Source: JBFXAN01 sp050184225 (GTDB lineage Bacteria; Chloroflexota; Dehalococcoidia; CAUJGQ01). From it: a DNA stretch of 5,274 bases. Positions 1 through 5,075 of this stretch are shown in pieces. Below the pieces are notes generated by a model. That model was given only the letters and a program-made list of their open reading frames with translations, did not search any database and had not been told where the DNA came from. Location of the stretch: NCBI GenBank assembly GCA_050184225.1, contig JBFXAN010000280.1, positions 1 to 5,274 of the forward strand. The letters run 5' to 3'. The first letter of the stretch is position 1; every line of letters starts with the position of its first letter. The translations under genes and the position numbers were made by a program.

Positions 1-93
1 CTCCGCATTCCGCTCCAACCAGCGGGTCGCCGTGTCCATCATCTCGAACAACTCACGACCCGAGAGCGCGGCAACATTCGTCGAATTCGTCAC
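1..93 (-). CDS. fakA: Fatty acid kinase FakA / DAK2-domain protein YloV, N-terminal part (runs off left edge)
   Basis: The first 31 residues of a minus-strand gene are visible, and the rest lies beyond the left edge. The peptide begins VTNSTNVAALSGRELFEMM and continues into TRWLERNAE. This matches the usual opening of the DhaL-like (DAK2) kinase domain of the YloV/FakA family, just before the metal- and ATP-binding segment. The start is GTG at 93-91, with GGAG at 103-100 and a 6-nt spacer. In the known family, FakA phosphorylates fatty acids presented by FakB in the cytoplasm, feeding phospholipid synthesis. The head-to-head position with rpmB supports the call, because yloV-type genes lie divergent from rpmB in many bacteria. 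The common partner yloU/asp23 is not between them here. A 48-nt fold-back repeat begins 15 nt upstream of the start codon. Identification rests on a short segment plus synteny. Confidence 0.72.
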   Translation of the reverse strand, partial: MTNSTNVAALSGRELFEMMDTATRWLERNAE

Positions 94-99
94 AGATGT

Positions 100-103
100 C
101 TCC
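100..103 (-). promoter_or_regulatory. Shine-Dalgarno site of fakA
   Basis: The minus strand reads GGAG, then ACATCT, then GTG. This 6-nt spacing fixes the fakA start at 93. The site matters because the inverted repeat arm begins at 108, so the end of the stem would lie about 4 nt upstream of the ribosome binding site. Confidence 0.6.
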
Positions 104-107
104 AGGA

Positions 108-287
108 GAACCCCTCCCCCGACCCCACCCCCCGCTGCCGCGCGGAGCGGGGTGCCTCGCGGGGTCTGGGGTGCCAACATGAACCAGCCCACTGCCAGCC
201 TGCCGCGAGGATGACGCTGGTGGCATCGCCCAGCCCAGTGCACCCCGCTCCGCGCGGCAGCGGGGGGAGGGGCCGGGGGAGGGGTTC
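108..287. repeat. GC-rich inverted-repeat element with 48-nt arms between fakA and rpmB
   Basis: Arm 108-155 is the reverse complement of arm 240-287 at 46 of 48 positions. The two mismatches fall at 127/268 and 122/273. The arms are C/G-rich (GAACCCCTCCCCCGACCCC at the outer end, GCGGAGCGGGGTGC at the inner end). The 84-nt spacer contains a weaker inner match, CTCGCGG (157-163) against CCGCGAG (203-209). The layout resembles a pair of inverted REP units or a small MITE-like insertion, and the outer motif CCCCCGACCCC recurs at 5082-5092. No open reading frame with protein-like character covers the region; the frames that cross it look like chance products of high GC. As RNA it would form a very stable hairpin in a transcript from either strand. 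Confidence 0.85.
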
Positions 288-343
288 GTTTCTCACTTCC
301 CTCCAAACCGCCCCTCATGGTACGCTGCACGATGGTATTTCAC

Positions 344-363
344 CAATCGCCCCGATTGGGCGA
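344..363 (+). promoter_or_regulatory. Two mutually exclusive small hairpins in the rpmB leader
   Basis: CAATCG (344-349) can pair with CGATTG (353-358) across a 3-nt loop. Alternatively TCGCCC (347-352) can pair with GGGCGA (358-363) across a 5-nt loop. The two share bases and cannot form together. The second ends 3 nt before the AAAGGA ribosome binding site. This could be a translational control element of L28, or chance. Confidence 0.35.
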
Positions 364-366
364 AGC

Positions 367-372
367 AAAGGA
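367..372 (+). promoter_or_regulatory. Shine-Dalgarno site of rpmB
   Basis: AAAGGA lies 8 nt before the GTG at 381 and supports that codon as the start of L28. The resulting protein begins MAVCQTCGK, as expected for the family. Confidence 0.6.
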
Positions 373-380
373 TTCATACC

Positions 381-590
381 GTGGCAGTCTGTCAAACCTG
401 CGGCAAGCACACCATGTTCGGCCGCAACATCCGCCACAAGGCGTCCGGCCGCTGGCAGCGCAAGGCGCACAAGACCAGCCGGACCTTTGAGCCAAACATT
501 CACAAGCTGCGCGTCGTGCAGAACGGTCAGACCGTCCGCATGAACATTTGCACCCGCTGCCTCCGCACGCAGACGAAATCAACCGTCTAG
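381..590 (+). CDS. rpmB: 50S ribosomal protein L28 (zinc-ribbon, four-cysteine form)
   Basis: This gene encodes a 69-residue basic protein starting at a GTG. It opens with AVCQTCGK, contains the family core GRNIRHKASGRW followed by a Lys/Arg-rich stretch (QRKAHKTSRTFEPN), and ends in RMNICTRCLR. The paired CxxC motifs (Cys4/Cys7 and Cys57/Cys60) are the zinc-binding set of the C+ form of L28, as opposed to the cysteine-free paralogue that some bacteria make when zinc is scarce. Length and composition are normal for L28, a late-assembling component of the large ribosomal subunit. It is transcribed as a single gene: a divergent fakA lies upstream and a strong intrinsic terminator follows 28 nt after the stop. 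A weak extended -10 candidate (TGGTACGCT, 318-326) lies upstream, without a convincing -35. The identification is secure. Confidence 0.97.
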   Translation: MAVCQTCGKHTMFGRNIRHKASGRWQRKAHKTSRTFEPNIHKLRVVQNGQTVRMNICTRCLRTQTKSTV

Positions 591-618
591 CGCGGCGTTG
601 TGGTTTCGCTCACAACCG

Positions 619-645
619 GCCCCATCGGCGGCGATGGGGCTTTTT
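619..645 (+). terminator. Intrinsic terminator of rpmB
   Basis: GCCCCATCG (619-627) pairs perfectly with CGATGGGGC (632-640) over a 4-nt loop GCGG. It is followed at once by TTTTT (641-645). This is a classic rho-independent terminator placed 28 nt after the rpmB stop. A smaller hairpin, GTTGTG (597-602) with CACAAC (611-616), sits just upstream and may assist. Confidence 0.92.
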
Positions 646-704
646 CTCGTCCCGCCAATCCACGCGGGCGTCATCGGGGAGATAGTGTCTTGGAACGACC
701 GTGG

Positions 705-710
705 AAGGAG
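705..710 (+). promoter_or_regulatory. Shine-Dalgarno site of the MOSC gene
   Basis: AAGGAG lies 9 nt before the ATG at 720. It decides the start against an open frame that continues up to a GTG at 600, because that longer version would run through the rpmB terminator and its extra residues look nothing like the family N-terminus. Confidence 0.75.
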
Positions 711-719
711 CCTACCACC

Positions 720-1436
720 ATGAATGAGGTTGCCGTCATCCGCGCGATCTTCCGCTATCCGGTCAAGTCGATGCGGGGCGAGGAACTTCCCGAAGCGGAG
801 CTCACATTGCAGGGCTTCCCCTTCGATCGCCAGTACGCCTTTGTTCAGGCGAATTCCCGCAGCATCTTCCCGTGGCTGACCGGCCGTGAGTATGCCGGCC
901 TCCTTCGCTACCGTGCTCGGGTTGAGGTTTCCGACGCGGGCCGGCCGGATGTTGTCGTGGTCGACCCCGATGGCGACACGATCGCGGTGCATCACGACGC
1001 GTTGCGTCTCGCCCTCGAAGAACGCTCCGGCCGCCCCCTGTTTCTGCTGCGTGACTATCGCGGCAGTCAAGATGCCGCTCAGGTATCGCTGATCGGTGAT
1101 GCCTCGATCGCCCAGATCGGTGCGGAGTGCGGCACGCCGGTCGAGCCATCCCGCTTCCGTGCCAACCTCTACCTGGAGACGATCTCCGGCGCCCCGTTCG
1201 AAGAGGACGGCTGGGTCGGCTCCATCCTCCGGATCGGTGACACCGCCCGCATCGCCATCACGGAGCAAGACAAGCGCTGCGCGATGATCACCCTCCATCC
1301 GGAAACCGGCGAGGCTCGCACAGAAGTCCTCACGGCCGTCGCCCGGAACCACAACACGATGGCCGGCATCTACGGTTCCGTCCTCACACCCGGACCGATC
1401 CGCCCCGGCGACGCGGTCCGGGTCGAGTCGAGTTAG
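720..1436 (+). CDS. MOSC domain-containing protein (molybdenum-cofactor sulfurase C-terminal-like, YcbX/mARC-type)
   Basis: This is a 238-residue protein with the two-part layout of MOSC proteins. The N-terminal MOSC beta-barrel region (about residues 5-90) shows the hallmark YPVKSMRGEEL (13-23) and GFPFDRQYAFV (32-42). The C-terminal MOSC domain (about 120-235) shows SRFRANLYLE (144-153), DKRCAMITLHPETG (184-197) and the closing block IYGSVLTPGPIRPGDAV (217-233). Cys187 in the KRC motif is the position that binds the molybdenum cofactor in mARC/YcbX relatives. No ferredoxin domain is fused, unlike E. coli YcbX, so any redox partner must be separate. These proteins are cytoplasmic and handle molybdenum cofactor or reduce N-hydroxylated substrates; which applies here cannot be told. 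The next gene starts 9 nt after the stop, so the two are probably co-transcribed. No convincing promoter was found in the 74 nt after the rpmB terminator. Confidence 0.9.
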   Translation: MNEVAVIRAIFRYPVKSMRGEELPEAELTLQGFPFDRQYAFVQANSRSIFPWLTGREYAGLLRYRARVEVSDAGRPDVVVVDPDGDTIAVHHDALRLALEERSGRPLFLLRDYRGSQDAAQVSLIGDASIAQIGAECGTPVEPSRFRANLYLETISGAPFEEDGWVGSILRIGDTARIAITEQDKRCAMITLHPETGEARTEVLTAVARNHNTMAGIYGSVLTPGPIRPGDAVRVESS

Positions 1437-1445
1437 AGGTAAGCA

Positions 1446-2012
1446 ATGCGAACCCTTGAAGTCCGGCGTCACACGATGCGTATCCAGCCCGGCAAACACC
1501 TCTCCCAGGCCGGCGTTGACCTCGCTCGACAGACCGGTGCGTCGATCGGGCCGTTCGACCGCGTGATCACGAGCAAGCTCCCCCGTGCCTTCGAGACGGC
1601 GATCGCGATGGGCTTCGCCGTCGATGACCAGATCGGCTTGCTCGGGTCGATCAGCGACGCGGTGAGCGATGAGTTCGATTGGACCCACGGCTTCCCTGCT
1701 GTGACCGCTGCTGTGCGCAAGGGAGACGAAACCGCGCGCTACGCCACGAAGCTGGCTCGGCGATGGCACAGCGTGGTCGCGGGATTGCCGGAGGGAAGCC
1801 GGACGCTGATGATCTCCCATGGCGGCATCGTCGAGGCGGGTGCGGCCGGCTGCCTGCCGGCCGCCGATCATGCTGCCTGGGGACGCGCGCTCGACTACTG
1901 TGAGGGCATCCGCTTGCGGCATGACGGCGCCGGGTTCACCGACATCGAGATCATCCGCTTGACCGACACCCCGATCGACGGCCGCATCATCCGCTATCCA
2001 CCGCCGCGTTAG
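1446..2012 (+). CDS. Histidine phosphatase superfamily protein (phosphoglycerate mutase-like fold)
   Basis: This is a 188-residue protein whose start, ATG 1446, follows AGAGG (1435-1439), which overlaps the stop codon of the MOSC gene. The N-terminal motif reads EVRRHTMR (5-12), so the catalytic His9 sits in RHTMR rather than the usual RHG. The second block, TSKLPRAFETAIAMGF (42-57), carries the conserved Arg47 of the SxxxRAxxTA signature. A third block, LMISHGGIVE (121-130), supplies the second catalytic His125. These three elements form the phosphate pocket of branch-2-like histidine phosphatases. The substrate is unknown, and nothing links it biochemically to the MOSC protein beyond the 9-nt spacing. 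There is no signal peptide or membrane segment, so it should be cytoplasmic. The replacement of Gly after the His is worth noting but does not by itself abolish activity. No terminator with a U-tract was seen after the stop. Confidence 0.85.
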   Translation: MRTLEVRRHTMRIQPGKHLSQAGVDLARQTGASIGPFDRVITSKLPRAFETAIAMGFAVDDQIGLLGSISDAVSDEFDWTHGFPAVTAAVRKGDETARYATKLARRWHSVVAGLPEGSRTLMISHGGIVEAGAAGCLPAADHAAWGRALDYCEGIRLRHDGAGFTDIEIIRLTDTPIDGRIIRYPPPR

Positions 2013-2029
2013 CCCCCGATCTCATCCCC

Positions 2030-2058
2030 TTGCCGGACAACGACCGACGGCTGATACT
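2030..2058 (+). promoter_or_regulatory. Possible promoter of the lacI-family gene, flanked by a short inverted repeat
   Basis: TTGCCG (2030-2035) and GATACT (2053-2058) are separated by 17 nt and resemble a weak sigma70 promoter. GCCGGA (2032-2037) and TCCGGC (2062-2067) form an inverted repeat that brackets the -10 region and could serve as an operator. This is the least GC-rich part of the gap between the phosphatase and the regulator (2013-2177). The match is modest and could be chance. Confidence 0.35.
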
Positions 2059-2168
2059 GAATCCGGCGTAATCCTTTACTCAACCGACCGCCCGCTCACT
2101 CCGGTTTCGTGCGGGCCGCCGGCATAGGGCCGCGGAGCGTCACCGGCACGCGCGCCGTCCGGACCACC

Positions 2169-2173
2169 GGAGG
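2169..2173 (+). promoter_or_regulatory. Shine-Dalgarno site of the lacI-family gene
   Basis: GGAGG (with the following A, AGGA at 2171-2174) lies just before the ATG at 2178. It supports this start over the GTG at 2109, which would add 23 residues before the normal LacI-type N-terminus. Confidence 0.7.
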
Positions 2174-2177
2174 AAGC

Positions 2178-3173
2178 ATGACCACGATACTCGATGTGGC
2201 GCGGCTCGCCGACGTATCGATCGCCACCGTCTCCCGCGTCATCAACGACGACCCCGCCGTCCGGCCCACCACCCGCCGCACGGTCGAGGCCGCCATCGCT
2301 CAGCTCGACTACCGGCCCAACGCCGCCGCCCGCAGCCTCCGGCTCGCCCGTAGCAACACGCTCGGCCTGATCGTCAGCGACCTGGCCAACCCGATCTATA
2401 TGGAAGTTGTTCACGGTATCGAGTCGGTCGCCCGCGCGCACGGCTATTCCCTGTTTCTCTGTGATGGCGGCGATGACCCGGAGGCCGAGAACACGCATCT
2501 CGAACGACTCTACGAGCGGCGGGTCGATGGCGTCATCCTCTACTCGGTTGGCCGGCAGCCGCCCGCTGTTGCTCGGTTCAAAACGAGCAAGACGCCCGTC
2601 GTCGCGATGGGGCCATCGGCCTACCGGTGCGATCTCCCCGGCGTCATGATCGACGAGCCGAAGGCAACGGTCGCCGCGATCCATCGGTTACTCGCCCTCG
2701 GTCACGAGCGCATCGGCGTGATCAACCGCGACGTACCACCCGGCCGCTACCGCTATCGCACCAACCCGATCGCGCAGGAGCTCGCCGCGGCAGGGTTCCC
2801 CGACCAGCCGGCGGTCGTCGATGCCACCTCCGAGGAGCACTGCCGCGAACTGACGCGGTCGCTGCTGTCTCAATCCCGACCGCCGACCGCGCTGGTGGTG
2901 CTGACACACTCACTCACGCCGCACGTCCTGCACGCGGTCTATGATGCCGGCCGTTGCGTTCCCGATGACCTCTCCGTCATCGCCTACGGAGATTCGGCCT
3001 GGGCTACCGTCAACCGTCCGCCGCTGTCCGTGGTCAGCATCGACTACCAGGCGTGGGGACGCGAAACCGCCGAGATGCTGCTCCGTTGCATCGTCGCGCC
3101 CGACGAGGAACCCCCGAAAACCCTCCGGGCGGCACAGTTCATCGAGCGGGCATCGATCGGCCCCGCTCGATAG
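2178..3173 (+). CDS. LacI-family transcriptional regulator
   Basis: This is a 331-residue protein of normal family length. Residues 4-24 form the LacI helix-turn-helix (ILDVARLADVSIATVSRVIN), with ADVSIATVS as turn and recognition helix. The hinge helix PNAAARSL follows at 47-54. Residues from about 62 begin the periplasmic-binding-protein-like ligand domain (LGLIVSDLANPIYMEVVHGIE), which continues through RVDGVILYS (115-123), LALGHERIGVI (172-182) and VPDDLSVIAYGD (261-272). The ligand is unknown. The usual NDxxA-type block of the third pocket loop reads LTHSLTPHVLHAV (242-254), so the effector site differs from typical sugar-binding members. No transporter or sugar-catabolic gene lies in the window, so its target is not evident. 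It appears monocistronic, with a weak promoter candidate at 2030-2058, and its stop lies 6 nt from the convergent mgtE stop. Confidence 0.95.
   Translation: MTTILDVARLADVSIATVSRVINDDPAVRPTTRRTVEAAIAQLDYRPNAAARSLRLARSNTLGLIVSDLANPIYMEVVHGIESVARAHGYSLFLCDGGDDPEAENTHLERLYERRVDGVILYSVGRQPPAVARFKTSKTPVVAMGPSAYRCDLPGVMIDEPKATVAAIHRLLALGHERIGVINRDVPPGRYRYRTNPIAQELAAAGFPDQPAVVDATSEEHCRELTRSLLSQSRPPTALVVLTHSLTPHVLHAVYDAGRCVPDDLSVIAYGDSAWATVNRPPLSVVSIDYQAWGRETAEMLLRCIVAPDEEPPKTLRAAQFIERASIGPAR
3141..3171. terminator. Perfect 10-bp hairpin at the lacI/mgtE convergent junction
   Basis: ATCGAGCGGG (3141-3150) pairs perfectly with CCCGCTCGAT (3162-3171) around an 11-nt loop. The right arm ends on the first base of the lacI-family stop codon. 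No U-tract follows on either strand, so it is not a canonical intrinsic terminator. With only 6 nt between the two convergent stops, it is the only visible structure that could mark or protect the transcript ends. Confidence 0.4.
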
Positions 3174-3179
3174 CCCGAA

Positions 3180-4532
3180 TCAGATCTTCGAGATAAACAC
3201 CGTCGCCAGGCTGAGGAAGATAAAGAAGCCGAACACATCCGTCACCATCGTCGTGAACACCGACGACGCCAGCGCCGGATCGACCCGCAAGGAGCGGAGC
3301 GTCAGGGGCACACACACCCCCGCCGATGTCGCGGCCAGCAGGTTCAGGAGCAACGCCGCGCCGACAACCAAGCCGAGCGTCGAGTTGCCGGTGACGAGCG
3401 TCACGACGAACGCCAGCACCGTGCCGATCGCCAGTCCCATCGTCAGACCGACCAGCACCTCCTTGCGCCAGGCGACGAAGATGTCACGCGGCGAGATATC
3501 ACCCAGCGCCATCCCTCGCACCAGGATCGTCAGCGTCTGCGTGCCCGCGTTGCCGCCGATGCCCGCGACGATCGGCATCAACGCCGCCAGGATCGCGTGC
3601 TCGGCGATCGTCCCCTCGAACATCGCCACGGTCGTCGCCGCGACGAAGGCCGTGCCCATGTTGATATACAGCCAGGGCAGTCGCCGGCGCACAGACGACG
3701 GCACCGAGCGGAAGATGCTCTCTTCCCCCTGGATGCCGGCCAGCCGGTACATGTCCTCCGTCGCCTCCTCCTCGACGACATCGATCAGGTCATCCACGGT
3801 GAGCACGCCGATCAACCGGTCATCGGCGTCGACCACCGGCAGCGCCAGCAGATCGTAGTGCGAGATCAGGCGGGCGCACTCCTCCTGATCCGTATCCTCC
3901 CGCACGCGATGGACATCCGCCCGCATGATTGTCGCCACGCGGGTGAGCGGGTCGGCGACGATCAAGTCACGAATGCCGAGCACGCCCCGGAGGCGGCCCT
4001 GCGCGTCGGTCACGTAGAGGTAGTAGGAGGTATCCGCATCCGGCTTCAGCCGCCGCAGCTCGCCGATCGCCTGCTGCGCGGTCATCCCCTCGCGCAGCGA
4101 GACGAAACCGCGCGTCATCAGACCGCCGGCGCTGTCCTCTTCGTGATCGAGCAGCGGCGCAACGTCGTCCGCGTCCGTCATTCGCGCCAGCACCGCCCGC
4201 GCCTGCGCCGGCTCCATGTCCTGCAACAGGTCGGCGGCGTCGTCGTCTTCCATCAGGTCGAGCGCGGGCGCCAGTTGACCGGGACTCAGGTCTTCGACCA
4301 GTTCACTTCGATTTTCAGACTCGAGGTATTCGAGCACCGCCGCGAGCTGACTCGGCGTCAACGCCTCAACCAGCCGGCGCTGGTCATCCTCGTCCAGCTC
4401 GATCACCACGTCGGCCTGATCGGCGGGATGGAGTCCGGCCAACAGCATCACGGCCGCCGGCAGCTGCCCCCGCTCGATCAGGTCGGTAACACGCCCGGCA
4501 ACACCCACAATCTGTTCATCGGCAGTCGTCAT
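3180..4532 (-). CDS. mgtE: Magnesium transporter/channel MgtE
   Basis: This is a 450-residue protein, the same length as the structurally known Thermus thermophilus MgtE. The acidic N domain covers about residues 1-130. Two CBS domains follow: one from LMTRGFVSL (138-146) to VLGIRDLIV (184-192), and one from IMRADVHRV (202-210) to GVLTVDDLID (242-251). A connecting helix leads to the membrane domain from about 287. This has five hydrophobic segments (roughly 287-307, 313-338, 358-380, 385-410, 425-448), including GIGGNAGTQ (324-332) and VTDVFGFF (430-437). Asp432 falls exactly at the ion-selecting Asp of the known channel. CBS and N domains close the pore when cytosolic Mg2+ is high. The start at 4532 is chosen for family length; the frame stays open to 4604, but those residues look non-coding. 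No Shine-Dalgarno or M-box riboswitch is seen upstream. Confidence 0.97.
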   Translation of the reverse strand: MTTADEQIVGVAGRVTDLIERGQLPAAVMLLAGLHPADQADVVIELDEDDQRRLVEALTPSQLAAVLEYLESENRSELVEDLSPGQLAPALDLMEDDDAADLLQDMEPAQARAVLARMTDADDVAPLLDHEEDSAGGLMTRGFVSLREGMTAQQAIGELRRLKPDADTSYYLYVTDAQGRLRGVLGIRDLIVADPLTRVATIMRADVHRVREDTDQEECARLISHYDLLALPVVDADDRLIGVLTVDDLIDVVEEEATEDMYRLAGIQGEESIFRSVPSSVRRRLPWLYINMGTAFVAATTVAMFEGTIAEHAILAALMPIVAGIGGNAGTQTLTILVRGMALGDISPRDIFVAWRKEVLVGLTMGLAIGTVLAFVVTLVTGNSTLGLVVGAALLLNLLAATSAGVCVPLTLRSLRVDPALASSVFTTMVTDVFGFFIFLSLATVFISKI

Positions 4533-4551
4533 GGCGCGAGTGTATCGCGCC
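4533..4551. promoter_or_regulatory. Palindrome abutting the mgtE start codon
   Basis: GGCGCGA (4533-4539) and TCGCGCC (4545-4551) form a perfect 7-bp inverted repeat with a 5-nt centre. It ends directly at the mgtE ATG (4532). On the minus strand the centre contains TACACT 7 nt before the ATG, which could be a -10 box for a nearly leaderless transcript, though no good -35 accompanies it. The position fits an operator or a start-site hairpin. Next to it, CAAA-CGC-TTTG (4551-4561) is another small near-palindrome. Confidence 0.45.
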
Positions 4552-4579
4552 AAACGCTTTGAGCATCGAGCGCATCCGT

Positions 4580-4629
4580 CACACTTTTGCCACGCCATTG
4601 GCAAGGTCCGTTATGCAGCCTAAAGTGTG
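4580..4629. promoter_or_regulatory. Nested inverted repeats in the mgtE/receiver divergent control region
   Basis: CACACTTT (4580-4587) is the reverse complement of AAAGTGTG (4622-4629). Inside it, TTGCCA (4587-4592) pairs with TGGCAA (4599-4604). These two pairs overlap the proposed plus-strand promoter: the inner right arm covers most of the -35 and the outer right arm covers most of the -10. Regulator binding here could control both divergent genes. Confidence 0.4.
4598..4626 (+). promoter_or_regulatory. Sigma70-type promoter of the receiver-like gene
   Basis: TTGGCA (4598-4603), a 17-nt spacer and TAAAGT (4621-4626) give a close match to the TTGACA/TATAAT consensus. Transcription would start near 4633, leaving a leader of about 23 nt before the GTG at 4656. 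Confidence 0.55.
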
Positions 4630-4654
4630 TTTGCCTACACTAAGAGCAGTTCGC

Positions 4655-4668
4655 GGTGTTCCAACACC
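4655..4668 (+). promoter_or_regulatory. Hairpin covering the proposed GTG start of the receiver-like gene
   Basis: GGTGTT (4655-4660) and AACACC (4663-4668) are perfect reverse complements with only CC between them, so an RNA would pair five bases around a 4-nt loop. The GTG start codon (4656-4658) is inside the stem. It either limits initiation, acts as a DNA operator, or indicates that translation starts further downstream. Confidence 0.35.
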
Positions 4669-5066
4669 AATTCGATGGGTCTGGGCACTTGGATAGTCAC
4701 CCCCGCGTGCTCGTCGCACACCGGCGCGCGCCTATTCAACGCATGATTCGCACTAATCTCGAGGCCGATGGCCTCGTGGTCGCCACCGCATCCACTCCCG
4801 CCGCCTGTCTCGCGGATCTGCAGTCGACGATCGTCAGCACCCTGGTACTCGACGCCGAACTAATCCGCGACGATGGTGACGACGGCTCCGCGTTGCTCCG
4901 TTATCTGATCGACAGCTACACGCCGACCTTGCTCATCTCCTGGGATCCGAGCGATCGACTGCTCGCCCGCAGCCTCCACGGCGCCCCATTCATCAGCCGT
5001 CCCGACAACATCGAGCTCATCACCGACTGGGTGCAACGCCTCCTCGCCACCCCAGTTTGGGCGTAG
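4656..5066 (+). CDS. Stand-alone receiver-like domain protein, degenerate (pseudo-response-regulator)
   Basis: This is a 136-residue protein with the alternating pattern of a CheY-type receiver and no output domain. The first strand and helix read RVLVAHRRAPIQRMIRTNLEADG (17-39) without interruption. A normal receiver has an acidic pair after that strand, but here His22-Arg23 stand in its place. The phospho-acceptor candidate Asp66 is kept in TLVLDAELI (62-70), and Ser95 in LLISWD (92-97) fits the switch Thr/Ser. The conserved Lys is replaced by Arg115 in ISRPDN (113-118). Loss of the acidic pair and Lys suggests weak or no metal-dependent phosphorylation, so it may act as a phosphorylation-independent partner or have another signal. 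It is divergent from mgtE; a functional link is possible but unproven. The GTG at 4656 lies inside a short hairpin and has a poor Shine-Dalgarno; TTG 4689 or GTG 4707 are alternative starts. Confidence 0.65.
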   Translation: MFQHQFDGSGHLDSHPRVLVAHRRAPIQRMIRTNLEADGLVVATASTPAACLADLQSTIVSTLVLDAELIRDDGDDGSALLRYLIDSYTPTLLISWDPSDRLLARSLHGAPFISRPDNIELITDWVQRLLATPVWA

Positions 5067-5075
5067 CAAAGACGG

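Noticed and set aside
32..543. Several short open frames over the fakA-rpmB gap
   Set aside because: They run through the repeat arms, giving Pro/Arg-rich low-complexity translations, and overlap fakA or rpmB in other frames. They have no convincing ribosome binding site.
600..719. Extended N-terminus of the MOSC protein from GTG 600
   Set aside because: The extra residues would be encoded by the rpmB terminator hairpin, and a good AAGGAG precedes ATG 720, where the family N-terminus begins.
579..1922. A 447-codon open frame on the minus strand across the MOSC and phosphatase genes
   Set aside because: It is antisense to two well-recognised genes. Its Arg/Asp/Gly-rich translation has no family resemblance and is the expected mirror frame in high-GC coding DNA.
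2109..2177. Extended N-terminus of the LacI-family regulator from GTG 2109
   Set aside because: ATG 2178 has GGAGG just upstream and gives the normal LacI opening. The extra residues are GC-driven and unlike the family.
2941..3858. A 305-codon plus-strand open frame spanning the lacI end and mgtE
   Set aside because: It is a Ser/Thr/Pro-rich translation crossing two genuine genes in the wrong frame, with no recognisable motif.
3597..4562. A 321-codon plus-strand open frame opposite mgtE
   Set aside because: It is a His/Arg/Gln-rich translation, antisense to the full-length conserved MgtE, with no domain pattern. It is a codon-bias shadow.
4533..4604. Extended N-terminus of MgtE (cysteine-rich MPMAWQKCDGCARC segment)
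   Set aside because: It would make the protein longer than the 450-residue family standard and place coding sequence over the promoter-like and palindromic region.
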